A stretch of 64,000 bases of DNA, taken from positions 868,001 through 932,000 of the forward strand of contig NZ_JACOFU010000001.1 of the NCBI RefSeq assembly GCF_014284275.1. Direction: 5' to 3'. This DNA is from Affinundibacterium amnicola. Its GTDB lineage: Bacteria > Pseudomonadota > Gammaproteobacteria > Burkholderiales > Burkholderiaceae_D. The translations under genes were made by a program, and so were the position numbers. The notes under the pieces were generated by a model. That model did no database searches. It was not told the origin of the DNA and worked only from the letters and a program-made list of their open reading frames with translations. This document shows, piece after piece, positions 10,736 to 20,037 of the stretch (position 1 is its first letter; each line of letters opens with the position of its first letter).

Positions 10736-11032
10736 AACAACCTCTTTTTTGATGATAAGAAATCTTTCGCACTGCTTCGTTGCGCACCAGCTATTTGCGC
10801 ATTGATTCGTTGTTATGCAAGCTTGTTTTATTATTCTGTTACCAGCACCAACGCTTATATGGGATAGCATTTTACCTTGTGCGCTGCAAAATTCACATTT
10901 AGCTTATAAAATTTGTGGATTTTTTAATTGATATATCTACCCTGTCAAATTCGCCATACATTTCCCTTTGCTTGGATGGATTACTGTACAATTTCTTCCC
11001 ACAATTTGACGACACATTTGACCAATTCCCCT

Positions 11033-11878
11033 ATGCCAGATCACCAAGCACCTGTTCTTCCTGTTGCCAATCGTACTGTCTTTTTTGTCTCTGACGGAAC
11101 AGGCATTACGGCCGAAGCCTTCGGACATTCAGTCATCACGCAATTTGATCTAAAATTTAAACAAGTTCGCTTGCCGTTCATTGATGACATTGAAAAAGCG
11201 GAAGATGCAGTACGCCGCATTAATGAAGCTTTTGAACTGACAGGGAATCGCCCTATTGTTTTCTCCACTTTGGTTAAGCCAGATTTAGCAAATGTGATTT
11301 TCAAATCCAAAGGCTTGCATATGGATTTGATTCAAACCTTCGTTGCTCCCTTAGAAGAAGAGCTAGGTATTAAGTCTACCCATACAGTGGGGCGTAGCCA
11401 CAATATTGCAGATACTGAAGAATACAAAAACCGAATTGAAGCGATCAATTTCTCGCTGGCACACGACGATGGGCAATCGAATAAAAATCTTTCGCTAGCC
11501 GATGTGATTTTGGTCGGAGTTTCGCGTTCAGGCAAGACGCCAACTACGCTTTACTTAGCGATGCAATATGGCATTAAAGCAGCGAACTATCCCTTAATTC
11601 CGGACGATTTTGAGCGCGGCAAATTACCATCAGCATTACCTGAATTTAAAGGAAAAATATTTGGTCTCAGTATCGCACCAGAACGCTTATCTGAAATACG
11701 TAATGAGCGCCGCCCGGGCAGTAAATATGCGTCTTTAGAAAACTGTCGCTACGAAGTAAATGAAGCCGAGGCGATGATGAAACGAGAAGGTATACGCTGG
11801 TTGTCTTCTACCGCAAAATCCATAGAAGAAATCGCCACCACGATTTTGCAAGAAGTAAAACCTGATTCTCGATTGTAA
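11033..11878 (+). CDS. ppsR: PEP synthase regulatory protein (kinase/pyrophosphorylase)
   Basis: A 281-residue DUF299-family protein. Seen: [15 protein letters not shown] near the N terminus and the P-loop-like [16 protein letters not shown], then NYPLIPDD, all diagnostic. The family inactivates PEP synthase by ADP-dependent phosphorylation of a threonine near the catalytic His and reactivates it by Pi-dependent dephosphorylation. ATG 11033 (MPDHQAP) is preferred on length; the frame stays open 35 codons upstream and no clear ribosome site marks either start. Divergent from ppsA across ~300 bp, so the target and its regulator share a control region. Confidence 0.93.
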   Translation: MPDHQAPVLPVANRTVFFVSDGTGITAEAFGHSVITQFDLKFKQVRLPFIDDIEKAEDAVRRINEAFELTGNRPIVFSTLVKPDLANVIFKSKGLHMDLIQTFVAPLEEELGIKSTHTVGRSHNIADTEEYKNRIEAINFSLAHDDGQSNKNLSLADVILVGVSRSGKTPTTLYLAMQYGIKAANYPLIPDDFERGKLPSALPEFKGKIFGLSIAPERLSEIRNERRPGSKYASLENCRYEVNEAEAMMKREGIRWLSSTAKSIEEIATTILQEVKPDSRL

Positions 11879-11884
11879 AAATAA

Positions 11885-11922
11885 AAAAGCTTGAAGTAGC
11901 GTTTTCTACTTCAAGCTTTTTA
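11885..11922 (+). terminator. Bidirectional terminator between ppsR and the SpoU methyltransferase
   Basis: GCTTGAAGTAG (11889-11899) pairs perfectly with CTACTTCAAGC (11906-11916), flanked by A6 on the left and T5 on the right. It lies a few bases after the ppsR stop and also faces the end of the minus-strand operon that finishes at 11968. Confidence 0.92.
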
Positions 11923-11967
11923 CAGAAATCTTTATAAGCAAATCTAGCAAATCTAGCGGATCTATTT

Positions 11968-12765
11968 TTAAGCACCTGCAATCTGTTGCCGGACTTGCTC
12001 AAAAAAACAAATCGCCGCACTCGCAGCCACATTCAAAGATTCAATTTCGGCCTTTTGCGGGATTGTTACGGTGTCAGTCGCTAAGACCATTAATTCAGGA
12101 TCAACACCCTGCCCTTCATGTCCGAACAACCAAGCAAGCGGGCGATTTAAGTTAATTTGATAAATCGTCGTTTCGGTATGCGAGCTGGTCGCCAATACTG
12201 GAATATCCGACGCACTGATCAAAGCGTGTAAATCGACATTCTCAAATATTTCCACTAAAAAATGAGCTCCCATACCTGCCCGCAAAACTTTTGGCGACCA
12301 TGCAGAAGCGCTGCCAGGACTGCAAAATACTTGCTGAATTCCGGCCCCAGCAGCACTACGCAAAATAGATCCAAGGTTCCCAGGGTCTTGCAAATTATCG
12401 AGTAAAACCGCATTCACGGATAATCGCAATGGCGCTTGCTCCTGATTCGCTGCAATCACAAAAAGAATACCAACGCCATTCTCCACCTGACTCAAAGCCT
12501 GATACAAATTATCCGGCAATACGATGCAATCAGCACCGTCTTCTTCACATAGTGCGACAATACCAGCGACTTCATGATGATCAATACAACTGGCAGAGAC
12601 GACACATAACTCAGGTGCACCACGATGCTGCAAAAACGCCTGACAAAGGTGCACACCATCGAGCATAGTCTTTGCGGCTTTTTTCCGTGCACTAGCACTA
12701 CCTGCTAACTGTTTGAGCTCTTTGTATAAAGCGTTATCGCGTGAACTAATTTGTTTCATCGTCAC
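11968..12765 (-). CDS. SpoU/TrmH-family RNA 2'-O-methyltransferase
   Basis: A 265-residue member of the knotted SPOUT class. Seen: an N-terminal substrate-binding part (about 1-95) and a catalytic part with [16 protein letters not shown] (motif 1), [10 protein letters not shown] (motif 2) and [18 protein letters not shown] (motif 3), which form the SAM-binding knot. The family 2'-O-methylates rRNA or tRNA; the specific target (RlmB-like or TsnR-like) is not decidable. The first possible start is GTG at 12765, overlapping the rnhB stop as GTGA; an ATG two codons later (12759) is an alternative. Last gene of a grx-like/rnhB/methyltransferase operon. Confidence 0.9.
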   Translation of the reverse strand: MTMKQISSRDNALYKELKQLAGSASARKKAAKTMLDGVHLCQAFLQHRGAPELCVVSASCIDHHEVAGIVALCEEDGADCIVLPDNLYQALSQVENGVGILFVIAANQEQAPLRLSVNAVLLDNLQDPGNLGSILRSAAGAGIQQVFCSPGSASAWSPKVLRAGMGAHFLVEIFENVDLHALISASDIPVLATSSHTETTIYQINLNRPLAWLFGHEGQGVDPELMVLATDTVTIPQKAEIESLNVAASAAICFFEQVRQQIAGA

Positions 12766-13406
12766 AGGTCTTTCAAAAGCGCTTTCACAGGCGCATAGGA
12801 TTTTCTATGAATGGGCGACACGCCATGCTGTTTGAGTCGTTCTAAGTGCAAGGCAGTCGGATAGCCTTTATGCTGATCTAAGGCATATTCTGGATACTGC
12901 ACATGCAACTGCGCCAATAGGTGATCGCGCGCAGTTTTAGCTAAAATTGATGCAGCAGAAATCGCAGGAACTTTATCGTCACCTTTAACGATAGCTTCAG
13001 ATCGTACCGCCATGACCGGACAACGGTTACCGTCAATCAAAGCTAATGTAGGGGTGATTTTTAAAGCCTCGACCGCGCGTCGCATCGCCAACATGGTCGC
13101 TTGCAGGATATTTAAGGTATCAATTTCTTGCTCTGAACATTCTGCGATTGCCCACGCTAATGCCTTCTCTTTAATCTCGATTGCTAGCGCATCACGTTGT
13201 ACTTCACTGAGTTTTTTTGAGTCTCGTAAGCCGATAATCGGACGTGAAGGATCTAGTATTACCGCAGCAGCAGTCACTGGCCCAGCTAAAGGACCTCTTC
13301 CTGCCTCATCGACACCGCAAATAATTTCGCCTTCGTCATCAAATAAGGAAAACAAAGAGAGATTTTCTTGTTTTTGATCGGCGTTTTCTTTTGTTTTCTT
13401 AGTCAT
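12762..13406 (-). CDS. rnhB: Ribonuclease HII
   Basis: A 214-residue type 2 RNase H that nicks RNA-DNA hybrids and removes single ribonucleotides misincorporated in DNA. Seen: [15 protein letters not shown] with the catalytic Asp-Glu pair, RDSKKLS, ALIDGNR with a third catalytic Asp, and [12 protein letters not shown]-type wording (here [15 protein letters not shown]). Normal length. The 5' end overlaps the upstream glutaredoxin-like gene by eight bases and the 3' end overlaps the methyltransferase, so the three are translationally coupled. Confidence 0.96.
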   Translation of the reverse strand: MTKKTKENADQKQENLSLFSLFDDEGEIICGVDEAGRGPLAGPVTAAAVILDPSRPIIGLRDSKKLSEVQRDALAIEIKEKALAWAIAECSEQEIDTLNILQATMLAMRRAVEALKITPTLALIDGNRCPVMAVRSEAIVKGDDKVPAISAASILAKTARDHLLAQLHVQYPEYALDQHKGYPTALHLERLKQHGVSPIHRKSYAPVKALLKDL

Positions 13407-13650
13407 GCAAGAAGGCTTTCAGTTTTTCCACATCCAAAAAATAATGGCAGATCTGTATTGCTTCTGCGCCCTCTTTTTGTCCGTACAGTACTGGCACTAA
13501 TTCATCAAATCGTGTCAGTAATTCTTCATCAGCATCCACATCCAAGATAGCTATCGAAATGTCGACGTCATCCAAATACTGTTTTAGTTGCAGCAGCATG
13601 TCATCACACAAATGACAGTAGCTGCGAGAATAAAGCGTGAAAGATGGCAT
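13399..13650 (-). CDS. Glutaredoxin-like (DUF836) small redox protein
   Basis: An 83-residue thioredoxin-fold protein. The N-terminal [13 protein letters not shown] carries a CXXC pair (CHLC) at residues 12-15, followed by a VPVLYG segment with the cis-Pro of glutaredoxins. Family DUF836 proteins are encoded beside diverse housekeeping genes in betaproteobacteria; the substrate is unknown. First gene of the operon with rnhB. Confidence 0.85.
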   Translation of the reverse strand: MPSFTLYSRSYCHLCDDMLLQLKQYLDDVDISIAILDVDADEELLTRFDELVPVLYGQKEGAEAIQICHYFLDVEKLKAFLHD

Positions 13651-13734
13651 GGAGTTAACTCAAAAAACAGCAAAGCGATAAAGTCAGATTATATCGCCTT
13701 CAATGATGTTTCCAGTTGAATTGCGTATAAAGCA

Positions 13735-13764
13735 AAAAGCCGCGCTGCAAATTACAGCACGGCT
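13735..13764 (-). terminator. Rho-independent terminator after mucD
   Basis: AAGCCGCGCTG (about 13737-13747) pairs with CAGCACGGCTT (13754-13764) with one mismatch; read on the minus strand the stem runs into TTTTTGC. It closes the rpoE-rseA-rseB-mucD operon. Confidence 0.8.
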
Positions 13765-13830
13765 TCATTTACCTCAACGTAAATTGCGCCTAAAAAGTAG
13801 ACTTAGGCTAGCTTAGAATTACATTATTTA

Positions 13831-15369
13831 CTAACCGGCAGGTCGAATCACAAGGAATTGTGACGCCTCGCCTCTGCGCACCAAAAGAACCACGGATTTT
13901 TTGGTATCAAGCTTGACGACCATAGCATCAAATTGTTTGGCGTCTTTTATCTCGACATTATTCATCATCAAGATAACATCACCTGGACGCAAACCACTCA
14001 CCAATGAAAGTCCATCAACGTTATCAATAACGACGCCATTTCCACCTGGCATTTGACGTTTCTGCGCATCAGATAAATCTGACACAGACAGCCCCAGATA
14101 ATTGTCAGCTTTTTCGCGCTTTGCTTTCTTCTCTATTTTTTGAGATGGATTATCCGCTTCGGCTTCACCAATTGTAACAATAATGTCTTTCGCAGCACCT
14201 TTACGCCAGACGGTCACGGTCGCCTTACTTCCAGGTTTGGCAGCACCAACGATGCGCGGTAAATCGCTACTCTTTTCTATCGTGGTGGAATTAAACTTCA
14301 AAATCACATCGCCTTCCTGGATACCCGCTTTTTCCGCCGGTCCACCAGGTTCCACTTTCGCCACAGGCGCACCCTGCAACTTACTCAGACCAAGCGTTTC
14401 AGCGGCTTCCTTACTTAGCTCGCCTCTCTGCACACCGATTCGACCACGAGAAACAACACCAGAGGTCTTCAACTGCTCAACTACGCGCATCGCTTCATCA
14501 ATAGGAATCGCAAACGAGATACCCATGTATCCGCCTGAGCGGCTATAAATTTGCGAATTAATACCAATTACCTCACCGCGCATATTAATCAAAGGCCCGC
14601 CGGAATTTCCCGGATTGACTGCAACGTCAGTTTGAATCAAAGGCAGATAATCGCCCGTGTCACGCGCCTTGGATGAAATAATTCCCGAAGTCACGGTGTT
14701 ATCGAGATTAAATGGCGAACCAATCGCGATGACCCATTCACCCGCTTTAATTTTGTCAGAGTCACCGATAGCTATTTTAGGCAATTTATTACCTTCTATC
14801 TTCAACACTGCAACGTCAGTGCGGCGATCAGTTCCTATCACTTTCGCTTTGAATTCACGTTTATCCGTCAATTTGACATAAACTTCAGACGCATCCTCGA
14901 CGACGTGGGTGTTGGTCAAAATATAGCCATCCTGACTCACAATAAAGCCAGAGCCAACACCACGCGGTACTTCTTGTTCTTGCTGGCGAGGTGCTTGACG
15001 ACGATTTCTTGGTGCTTGTTGAGGTACGGGCATACCGAAGAAACGACGGAAAAATTCCTCGGCCTGATCGTCACCACTAAATGGGTCACCTTGCATTTGT
15101 GAGATTTTCTGCGTCGTGCGAATATTAACAACAGCAGGACTTGTACGCTCAACCAACTGCGTAAAATCGGGCAAGCCGGTGACTAAGACAGGAGCAGGTG
15201 CAGCAGTCGGCGCCACTGCGGTTGCTTGTGGCGTAATCGCAGCATGTGCATTGACATTATTTGATGTGTTTAAAAGACTAGCGGCCGTAAAAACGGAGGC
15301 GCTAATCAGTACAGAAGAAATTAATATAGAAATATGTTTTTCAACAGGAAAAGACCGTAATTTTTTCAT
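13831..15369 (-). CDS. mucD: Do-family periplasmic serine protease MucD/DegP
   Basis: A 512-residue HtrA protease. Seen: an N-terminal hydrophobic signal (about residues 12-35), a trypsin-like domain with catalytic His155 (LTNTHVV), Asp185 (RTDVAVL) and Ser256 (GNSGGPL), then two PDZ domains (about 295-385 and 410-505) that bind unfolded C termini. It degrades or refolds damaged envelope proteins in the periplasm. It is the last gene of the sigma-E operon, the Pseudomonas mucD position, so transcription should rise under envelope stress. A Pro/Gln/Arg-rich loop (about 113-135) precedes the His motif, the LA-loop region of DegP proteins. Confidence 0.95.
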   Translation of the reverse strand: MKKLRSFPVEKHISILISSVLISASVFTAASLLNTSNNVNAHAAITPQATAVAPTAAPAPVLVTGLPDFTQLVERTSPAVVNIRTTQKISQMQGDPFSGDDQAEEFFRRFFGMPVPQQAPRNRRQAPRQQEQEVPRGVGSGFIVSQDGYILTNTHVVEDASEVYVKLTDKREFKAKVIGTDRRTDVAVLKIEGNKLPKIAIGDSDKIKAGEWVIAIGSPFNLDNTVTSGIISSKARDTGDYLPLIQTDVAVNPGNSGGPLINMRGEVIGINSQIYSRSGGYMGISFAIPIDEAMRVVEQLKTSGVVSRGRIGVQRGELSKEAAETLGLSKLQGAPVAKVEPGGPAEKAGIQEGDVILKFNSTTIEKSSDLPRIVGAAKPGSKATVTVWRKGAAKDIIVTIGEAEADNPSQKIEKKAKREKADNYLGLSVSDLSDAQKRQMPGGNGVVIDNVDGLSLVSGLRPGDVILMMNNVEIKDAKQFDAMVVKLDTKKSVVLLVRRGEASQFLVIRPAG

Positions 15370-15399
15370 ATTGTCACCATGAATCTGATTTGCGTTGGA

Positions 15400-16401
15400 C
15401 TATTTTTTAAATTGGATTGAATTGATCACTTGTTTAATTGCCGCATTTGGCACTTCCCCAACCACAGTCAACCAATTTTCACCAAGACGTTTCCCCATAA
15501 TCGTCATTGCGCCCTGTTGTAAACTTCCTTCAGTTCGACTACCACTATTGGGCTCAATGAAGACCGAGATTGTCGACAAACCATCTGAGAACATCATTTG
15601 AACGACTTGGTGTGATTTTGTTTGATTTGCATCTGTGCCAGACGCATTGCCTGAGATAGGAATGAATCGTTTAGTTTCAAGAGTCTTTTTAAATCCATTG
15701 GGTAAATTCTTAACTATCCATCCGGAATTCACATTCGCCTGAACCGTCATATTTTCCACTCGCCACTGTGATACATTTCCAAAGCTGGGTTTCAACTTTG
15801 GCTTATCAACTTCACCGAGAGAAACCTGCGTAAAAGCGATTTGTTCAATGACCTCACTGCGAGGATTGAGTGTTTGCATTCCTAATAGAAGCCCCGAGTT
15901 CTTTTCGACACATAAGCGAAAACCGTAACGCAAACTATCTTTAGGCTGAAAATTAATCACCTGACACTCAACGCCAGCCACACGACTCATCTGCGCTTTT
16001 TTGATCAAATATGATTCGGGTAACAAATGCACATTTTGATTTAATAGAGCTGGAAACTCTTCCTGGCTAAGATTTTTTTCGACCTGTATCAGCTTACTTT
16101 CAGGCAGATAGCAAGAAACTTCACCATCACGACGTATGTATTCCCTAGGCTTCGCATCTAAAATTTCTAACTTTTCAACTTCCGTTTCACCATCAAATCC
16201 ATGAGTGATTCTAGAAGTTCGGATTTGATTTCCCTGCTGATAAACAAAGGTGCCGGAATAGCTGGTTTTTTTTGCTGCAATTTGAACAGATTGCAGCATT
16301 TTCATGAGCTCACGCTCTTCACCAGTATTGGCATGCGCAGCAGAATATGGCAATAACAATAGACACTGGGCGACTACCAAAAGAAAATGTCGAAACCACA
16401 T
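15400..16401 (-). CDS. rseB: Sigma-E regulatory periplasmic protein RseB/MucB
   Basis: A 333-residue MucB/RseB protein that binds the periplasmic part of RseA and senses off-pathway lipoproteins or LPS. Seen: the KKTSYSGTFVYQ start of the LolA-like domain and the C-terminal domain ending NAAIKQVINSIQF. I start at ATG 16401 (MWFRHFLL), because it gives a clean signal peptide ending SAAHA and lies four bases after the rseA stop; the longer frame adds 21 residues over the rseA end. Confidence 0.92.
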   Translation of the reverse strand: MWFRHFLLVVAQCLLLLPYSAAHANTGEERELMKMLQSVQIAAKKTSYSGTFVYQQGNQIRTSRITHGFDGETEVEKLEILDAKPREYIRRDGEVSCYLPESKLIQVEKNLSQEEFPALLNQNVHLLPESYLIKKAQMSRVAGVECQVINFQPKDSLRYGFRLCVEKNSGLLLGMQTLNPRSEVIEQIAFTQVSLGEVDKPKLKPSFGNVSQWRVENMTVQANVNSGWIVKNLPNGFKKTLETKRFIPISGNASGTDANQTKSHQVVQMMFSDGLSTISVFIEPNSGSRTEGSLQQGAMTIMGKRLGENWLTVVGEVPNAAIKQVINSIQFKK

Positions 16402-16405
16402 AAGA

Positions 16406-17053
16406 TTATTTTTCCGACTCAGTGGAAGAAGTAACATTAGCTCTTTGAATATAACGAGCACCATTATCTAAACTCGGCGATGCCTTTTGATGCGCTAACA
16501 AATAACTATCTAAACGTGGGTCACGCAACATTTCCACTTGATTCTCCAGTTTAGGGGCGAATTCAACGTCCTTAGACATCTGAGTTGCATTTGAATTCGA
16601 TGCCAACTTTAGTCCCGGTGCGGCAAACTGATCAGCCTGGTCTTGCTTCGCCAAGGAGGAATCAGGCACACCAGAGGAGCGGAGTAAAGGAATAATTTGT
16701 GGAGCCATCAAAAAACCTAACATGATGGTTGCCGCTACACTAGTAAGTGCCCAGTATCGGGATTTTTGCAAGCGACTTGCATCGCTAATCGACGTTTGAA
16801 GCGACTTCGGTGCAACAAGCACCGGCTCGGCATCCAGTGACGCGGCTATTTTTGCAGAAAAATCAGCGCTAAAAGAAACAGCCAGGTCATCAGATCGCAA
16901 AACATCACCGAGCAGATGATAGTTATCCCATGCTTGTCTAATTTGTCTACCCTCATCCGTTTTCAATTGAGCCATCAACTCATCCAATTGAGTATCAGAC
17001 ATTTCCCCATCTAGCAGGCTAGATACAAGTTCGTCATGATTGCGCTTATTCAT
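16406..17053 (-). CDS. rseA: Anti-sigma-E factor RseA/MucA
   Basis: A 215-residue single-pass membrane anti-sigma factor. The N-terminal cytoplasmic part (NHDELVSSLLDGEMSDTQLD) is the RseA sigma-binding domain; one membrane helix lies at about residues 100-122 (ALTSVAATIMLGFLMAP), followed by a periplasmic tail for RseB binding and DegS/RseP-type cleavage. Start ATG 17053 is chosen because GGGAAG lies at a good distance; the frame eight codons longer has no ribosome site. Stop is four bases before rseB. Confidence 0.92.
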   Translation of the reverse strand: MNKRNHDELVSSLLDGEMSDTQLDELMAQLKTDEGRQIRQAWDNYHLLGDVLRSDDLAVSFSADFSAKIAASLDAEPVLVAPKSLQTSISDASRLQKSRYWALTSVAATIMLGFLMAPQIIPLLRSSGVPDSSLAKQDQADQFAAPGLKLASNSNATQMSKDVEFAPKLENQVEMLRDPRLDSYLLAHQKASPSLDNGARYIQRANVTSSTESEK

Positions 17054-17121
17054 TTTTTCTTCCCAGTTCAACTTCATTTATTTTTTTAACTTCATTACCA
17101 TGCTAATTTCGACACAAAAAT

Positions 17122-17724
17122 TCACCATCGTTGATCTATCGAGGTACCAATTAAAGGCCGCAATTTTTCTGCGATCGCTTCTCTTGCTCGAAAAATTCGA
17201 CTACGAACAGTCCCTATCGGGCAAAGCATCACTTCTGCAATTTCATCGTAACTTAATCCTTCAATTTCACGCAGCGTAATCGCATTGCGCAACTCTTCAG
17301 GCAAAGACATCATGACCGCATTTACTGTTGCAGCGATCTGCTTACTAGCCATCAGAGATTCTGGCGTATTAATATCTCGCAAGCCGTCTGCATCATGAAA
17401 ACTCTCTGCTTCAGACACATCGGCATCTGTTGAAGTGGGAGCTCGCCGTCCCTGCGTTACTAGATAATTCTTCGCTGTGTTAATTCCTATCCTATATAAC
17501 CAAGTATAAAATGCAGAATCCCCTCTGAAATTCGCCAGCGCGCGATATGCTTTAATAAACGCTTCTTGCACTACATCTTCAGCTTCGGCATGATCATGGA
17601 CGAGTCTAGACACGAGCCGATAAAGTTTCCTTTGATATTTAGAAACCAGAAGCTCAAATGCCTTTTTATCTCCACGCTGAACTCGCTCAACCAATAATTG
17701 ATCTATATCGCGTTCACTTGTCAC
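17122..17724 (-). CDS. rpoE: RNA polymerase sigma-E factor
   Basis: A 200-residue ECF sigma factor of the RpoE/AlgU group. Region 2 is seen at about 20-95 (FELLVSKYQRKLYRLVSRLV, AEDVVQEAFIKAYRAL, FYTWLYRIGINTAKN) and region 4 at about 135-190 (LPEELRNAITLREIEGLSYDEIA, CPIGTVRSRIFRARE). It directs transcription of envelope-stress genes and is held by RseA at the membrane. The sigma-E-like promoter directly upstream predicts autoregulation. Confidence 0.95.
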   Translation of the reverse strand: MTSERDIDQLLVERVQRGDKKAFELLVSKYQRKLYRLVSRLVHDHAEAEDVVQEAFIKAYRALANFRGDSAFYTWLYRIGINTAKNYLVTQGRRAPTSTDADVSEAESFHDADGLRDINTPESLMASKQIAATVNAVMMSLPEELRNAITLREIEGLSYDEIAEVMLCPIGTVRSRIFRAREAIAEKLRPLIGTSIDQRW

Positions 17725-17785
17725 ACAAACATTCCCATTTTGCTGAATTCTTAATTATTTTCGGTTAGATAATTACTACTATTGG

Positions 17786-17813
17786 TTTGACGCAATTCGT
17801 ACTCAAAAGTTCC
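17786..17813 (-). promoter_or_regulatory. Sigma-E-type promoter driving rpoE
   Basis: On the minus strand, GGAACTT (17813-17807), a 16-base spacer, then TCAAA (17790-17786). This matches the -35 and -10 of sigma-E promoters (GGAACTT, 15-16 bases, TCAAA). The -35 lies at the very end of the upstream membrane-protein gene, and the expected start of RNA is about 55 bases before the rpoE ATG. Confidence 0.8.
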
Positions 17814-18300
17814 CATCAGACAAATTATTCAAACCATCAACGGAGTTCAAATTTCGATGTGCGCAGTAATTTACCGCCACAGTCAGCCGACGAAAACCAT
17901 CATCCACAACCGAGTCCCGCGAAATTAACAGAAATTTACGAACGCCAGATTCACTTTCGATGCACAAAACAATTAGCTGCCTCCAAACAATAACAAATTT
18001 TTTCATCCTCGCAGCCATAAATTGAGAAGTGCAGTTCACATCGATGGAACGAATCAAAACATTTCCGCAATCGTCAATTTCAAGATGATACGGTCGTGCC
18101 ACACCAACACCCTGATGCAAAGACCGCAAAAACAACACAAAAATTGCCACTAATAGCGCAAAAAAAAGATAAATCATCTGCTCCTGATTACTCACCAGAG
18201 CAAGATAAAAAACGCTGCCGAAAGACATCACGAGCATAAAGCGAACTATCCACATTATTTGGATGGAAGGCTTAACCAGAACTGAAGCAAGCACACGCAT
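17803..18300 (-). CDS. Two-helix membrane protein of unknown function upstream of rpoE
   Basis: A 165-residue protein. Two membrane helices lie close together near the N terminus (about 15-35 and 40-60), followed by a soluble part of ~100 residues with no motif I recognise. Its place, first in the row leading to rpoE and just after the fabF terminator, resembles genes annotated as YgfX-like or hypothetical in other Burkholderiales, but I do not claim homology. ATG 18300 (MRVLAS) is preferred over a longer frame that would run through the fabF terminator; AAGG lies eight bases upstream. Confidence 0.7.
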   Translation of the reverse strand: MRVLASVLVKPSIQIMWIVRFMLVMSFGSVFYLALVSNQEQMIYLFFALLVAIFVLFLRSLHQGVGVARPYHLEIDDCGNVLIRSIDVNCTSQFMAARMKKFVIVWRQLIVLCIESESGVRKFLLISRDSVVDDGFRRLTVAVNYCAHRNLNSVDGLNNLSDGNF

Positions 18301-18315
18301 AGAATGCCTTATCAA

Positions 18316-18352
18316 AAAAAAAAAACACCACATACATTATGTGGTGTTTTTT
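18316..18352 (-). terminator. Rho-independent terminator after fabF
   Basis: CACCACATA (18326-18334) pairs perfectly with 18338-18346 around a three-base loop, with A-tract and T-tract flanks. Read on the minus strand it ends the plsX-fabF operon and separates it from the rpoE operon. Confidence 0.92.
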
Positions 18353-18387
18353 TAATGACAGCTAGCAAAGAACGATGATTTTTGGAT

Positions 18388-19629
18388 TTAAACTTTACCG
18401 AAAATCAAAGTACCATTCGTACCGCCAAAACCAAATGAATTTTTCATTGCGTATTGAATCTTCATTTCACGTGCCGTATTCGCACAATAATCGAGATCAC
18501 ATTCTGGATCTTGATTCATGATATTGATTGTCGGCGGCGAAACTTGATTATGCACAGCCAATACAGACAAAACCGATTCCAAACCACCAGCACCACCCAA
18601 CAAATGACCCGTCATCGACTTAGTCGAATTGATCGTCATTTTATAGGCATGATCGCCAAATGCTGCTTTGATCGCATCAGTTTCATTCTTATCACCTAAA
18701 GGCGTAGAAGTACCATGTGCGTTCAAATAGCTAATTTGCTCGGTATTTAATCCCGCATTTTTCAATGCATTGACCATGCTACGACGTGGCCCATCGACCG
18801 TCGGTGTCGTGATATGGTAAGCGTCACCGCTCATACCAAAACCTAACACTTCTGCATAAATCTTGGCACCGCGCGCTTTTGCGTGTTCGTACTCTTCCAA
18901 CACCATCACGCCAGCACCTTCGCCCAAGACAAAACCGTCACGGTCTTTATCCCAAGGGCGTGAAGCTGTCGACGGGTCATCGTTGCGAGAAGATAAAGCG
19001 CGGGCAGAAGCAAAGCCGCCCAAGCCTAAAGGAGAAATCGTTGATTCCGCACCACCAGCAATCATCACGTCCGCGTCACCGTATTCAATCATACGTGCAG
19101 CATTTCCTATGCAATGTAAACCTGTGGTACAAGCAGTAACAATCGCCAAGTTAGGACCTTTCAATCCATACTTGATCGACAAATTACCTGAGATCATATT
19201 GATGATAGATGCTGGCACAAAGAAGGGCGTAATGCGACGTGGGCCACGCGCAATCAAGACTTCTTTAGTTTCTTCGATCAATGGCAAGCCACCAATACCC
19301 GAACCGACAATCACACCAATACGTTCCGCATTTTCTTCAGTGACGGTGATGCCACTATCTTGAAAAGCTTGCACGCCAGCAGCGATACCAAAATGGATAA
19401 AAGTATCCATATTGCGCGCTTCTTTGGCAGGAATATAATCTTCGATATTAAAACCCTTCACTTCCCCAGCAAAGTGGGTGGTGAATGGCGTCGCATCAAA
19501 TTTGGTGATCGTGGCAATACCAGATTTACCAGCGAGGATGGCTACCCATGTGTCGGCAATATTATTGCCGACAGGAGACACACAACCAAGGCCAGTAATT
19601 ACAACTCGACGTTTACTCGTAAGGCTCAA
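18388..19629 (-). CDS. fabF: 3-oxoacyl-ACP synthase II
   Basis: A 413-residue condensing enzyme that elongates acyl-ACP with malonyl-ACP. Seen: the N-terminal [15 protein letters not shown], active-site Cys in TACTTGLH, the two catalytic His regions ([12 protein letters not shown] and [11 protein letters not shown]) and C-terminal [12 protein letters not shown]. The Cys-His-His set and length identify FabF rather than FabB-only variants; it also matters for temperature control of unsaturated fatty acids in relatives. Last gene of the fab operon, 37 bases after acpP. Confidence 0.96.
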   Translation of the reverse strand: MSLTSKRRVVITGLGCVSPVGNNIADTWVAILAGKSGIATITKFDATPFTTHFAGEVKGFNIEDYIPAKEARNMDTFIHFGIAAGVQAFQDSGITVTEENAERIGVIVGSGIGGLPLIEETKEVLIARGPRRITPFFVPASIINMISGNLSIKYGLKGPNLAIVTACTTGLHCIGNAARMIEYGDADVMIAGGAESTISPLGLGGFASARALSSRNDDPSTASRPWDKDRDGFVLGEGAGVMVLEEYEHAKARGAKIYAEVLGFGMSGDAYHITTPTVDGPRRSMVNALKNAGLNTEQISYLNAHGTSTPLGDKNETDAIKAAFGDHAYKMTINSTKSMTGHLLGGAGGLESVLSVLAVHNQVSPPTINIMNQDPECDLDYCANTAREMKIQYAMKNSFGFGGTNGTLIFGKV

Positions 19630-19666
19630 GCGTCTCTCCTGGAATTAATAAAGCAATCCGACAGAA

Positions 19667-19906
19667 TTAAGCTTTGACGTGCGCAGTTGCGTAGTCGATA
19701 GCTTGTTTAACAGTCGTGATTTTTTCTGCTTGTTCGTCAGGGATTTCCATTTCGAACTCATCTTCCAAAGCCATGACCAACTCAACTGTGTCGAGTGAGT
19801 CTGCGCCCAAATCATCTACAAAGGAAGATTCAATTTTGATGTCAGCTTCAGCGACGCCTAATTGTTCAGCGACGATTTTTCTAACGCGTTGTTCGATATC
19901 AGACAT
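19667..19906 (-). CDS. acpP: Acyl carrier protein
   Basis: A 79-residue acidic carrier protein. The phosphopantetheine serine lies in [13 protein letters not shown] (about residue 37). It carries all growing acyl chains in the pathway. The start is ATG 19906 (MSDIEQRV) with GGAG eight bases upstream, as in nearly all ACPs; the in-frame extension to 20002 is not used. Confidence 0.97.
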   Translation of the reverse strand: MSDIEQRVRKIVAEQLGVAEADIKIESSFVDDLGADSLDTVELVMALEDEFEMEIPDEQAEKITTVKQAIDYATAHVKA

Positions 19907-19940
19907 GTGGTCTCCATTAGTGGTTACAGAAAGTGCGCGC

Positions 19941-19949
19941 ATTTTATCA
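19941..19949 (-). promoter_or_regulatory. Possible extended -10 promoter for acpP-fabF
   Basis: Minus strand TGATAAAAT (19949-19941) is a TGn-type extended -10, about 35 bases before the acpP start. No good -35 is present. acpP is often transcribed at high level from an internal promoter; here this is inference. Confidence 0.35.
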
Positions 19950-20037
19950 GGTTTGCGCGCGAAAAGAGCATTTTTAGATGCCGCACCGCCAACTCCGCTC
20001 AATTTCAGCGAAATTCGCTTAATTTACAACAATTATA

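Noticed and set aside
10736-10870. A 45-codon N-terminal extension of PEP synthase
   Set aside because: The AGAGG site before ATG 10735 and the usual family start argue against it.
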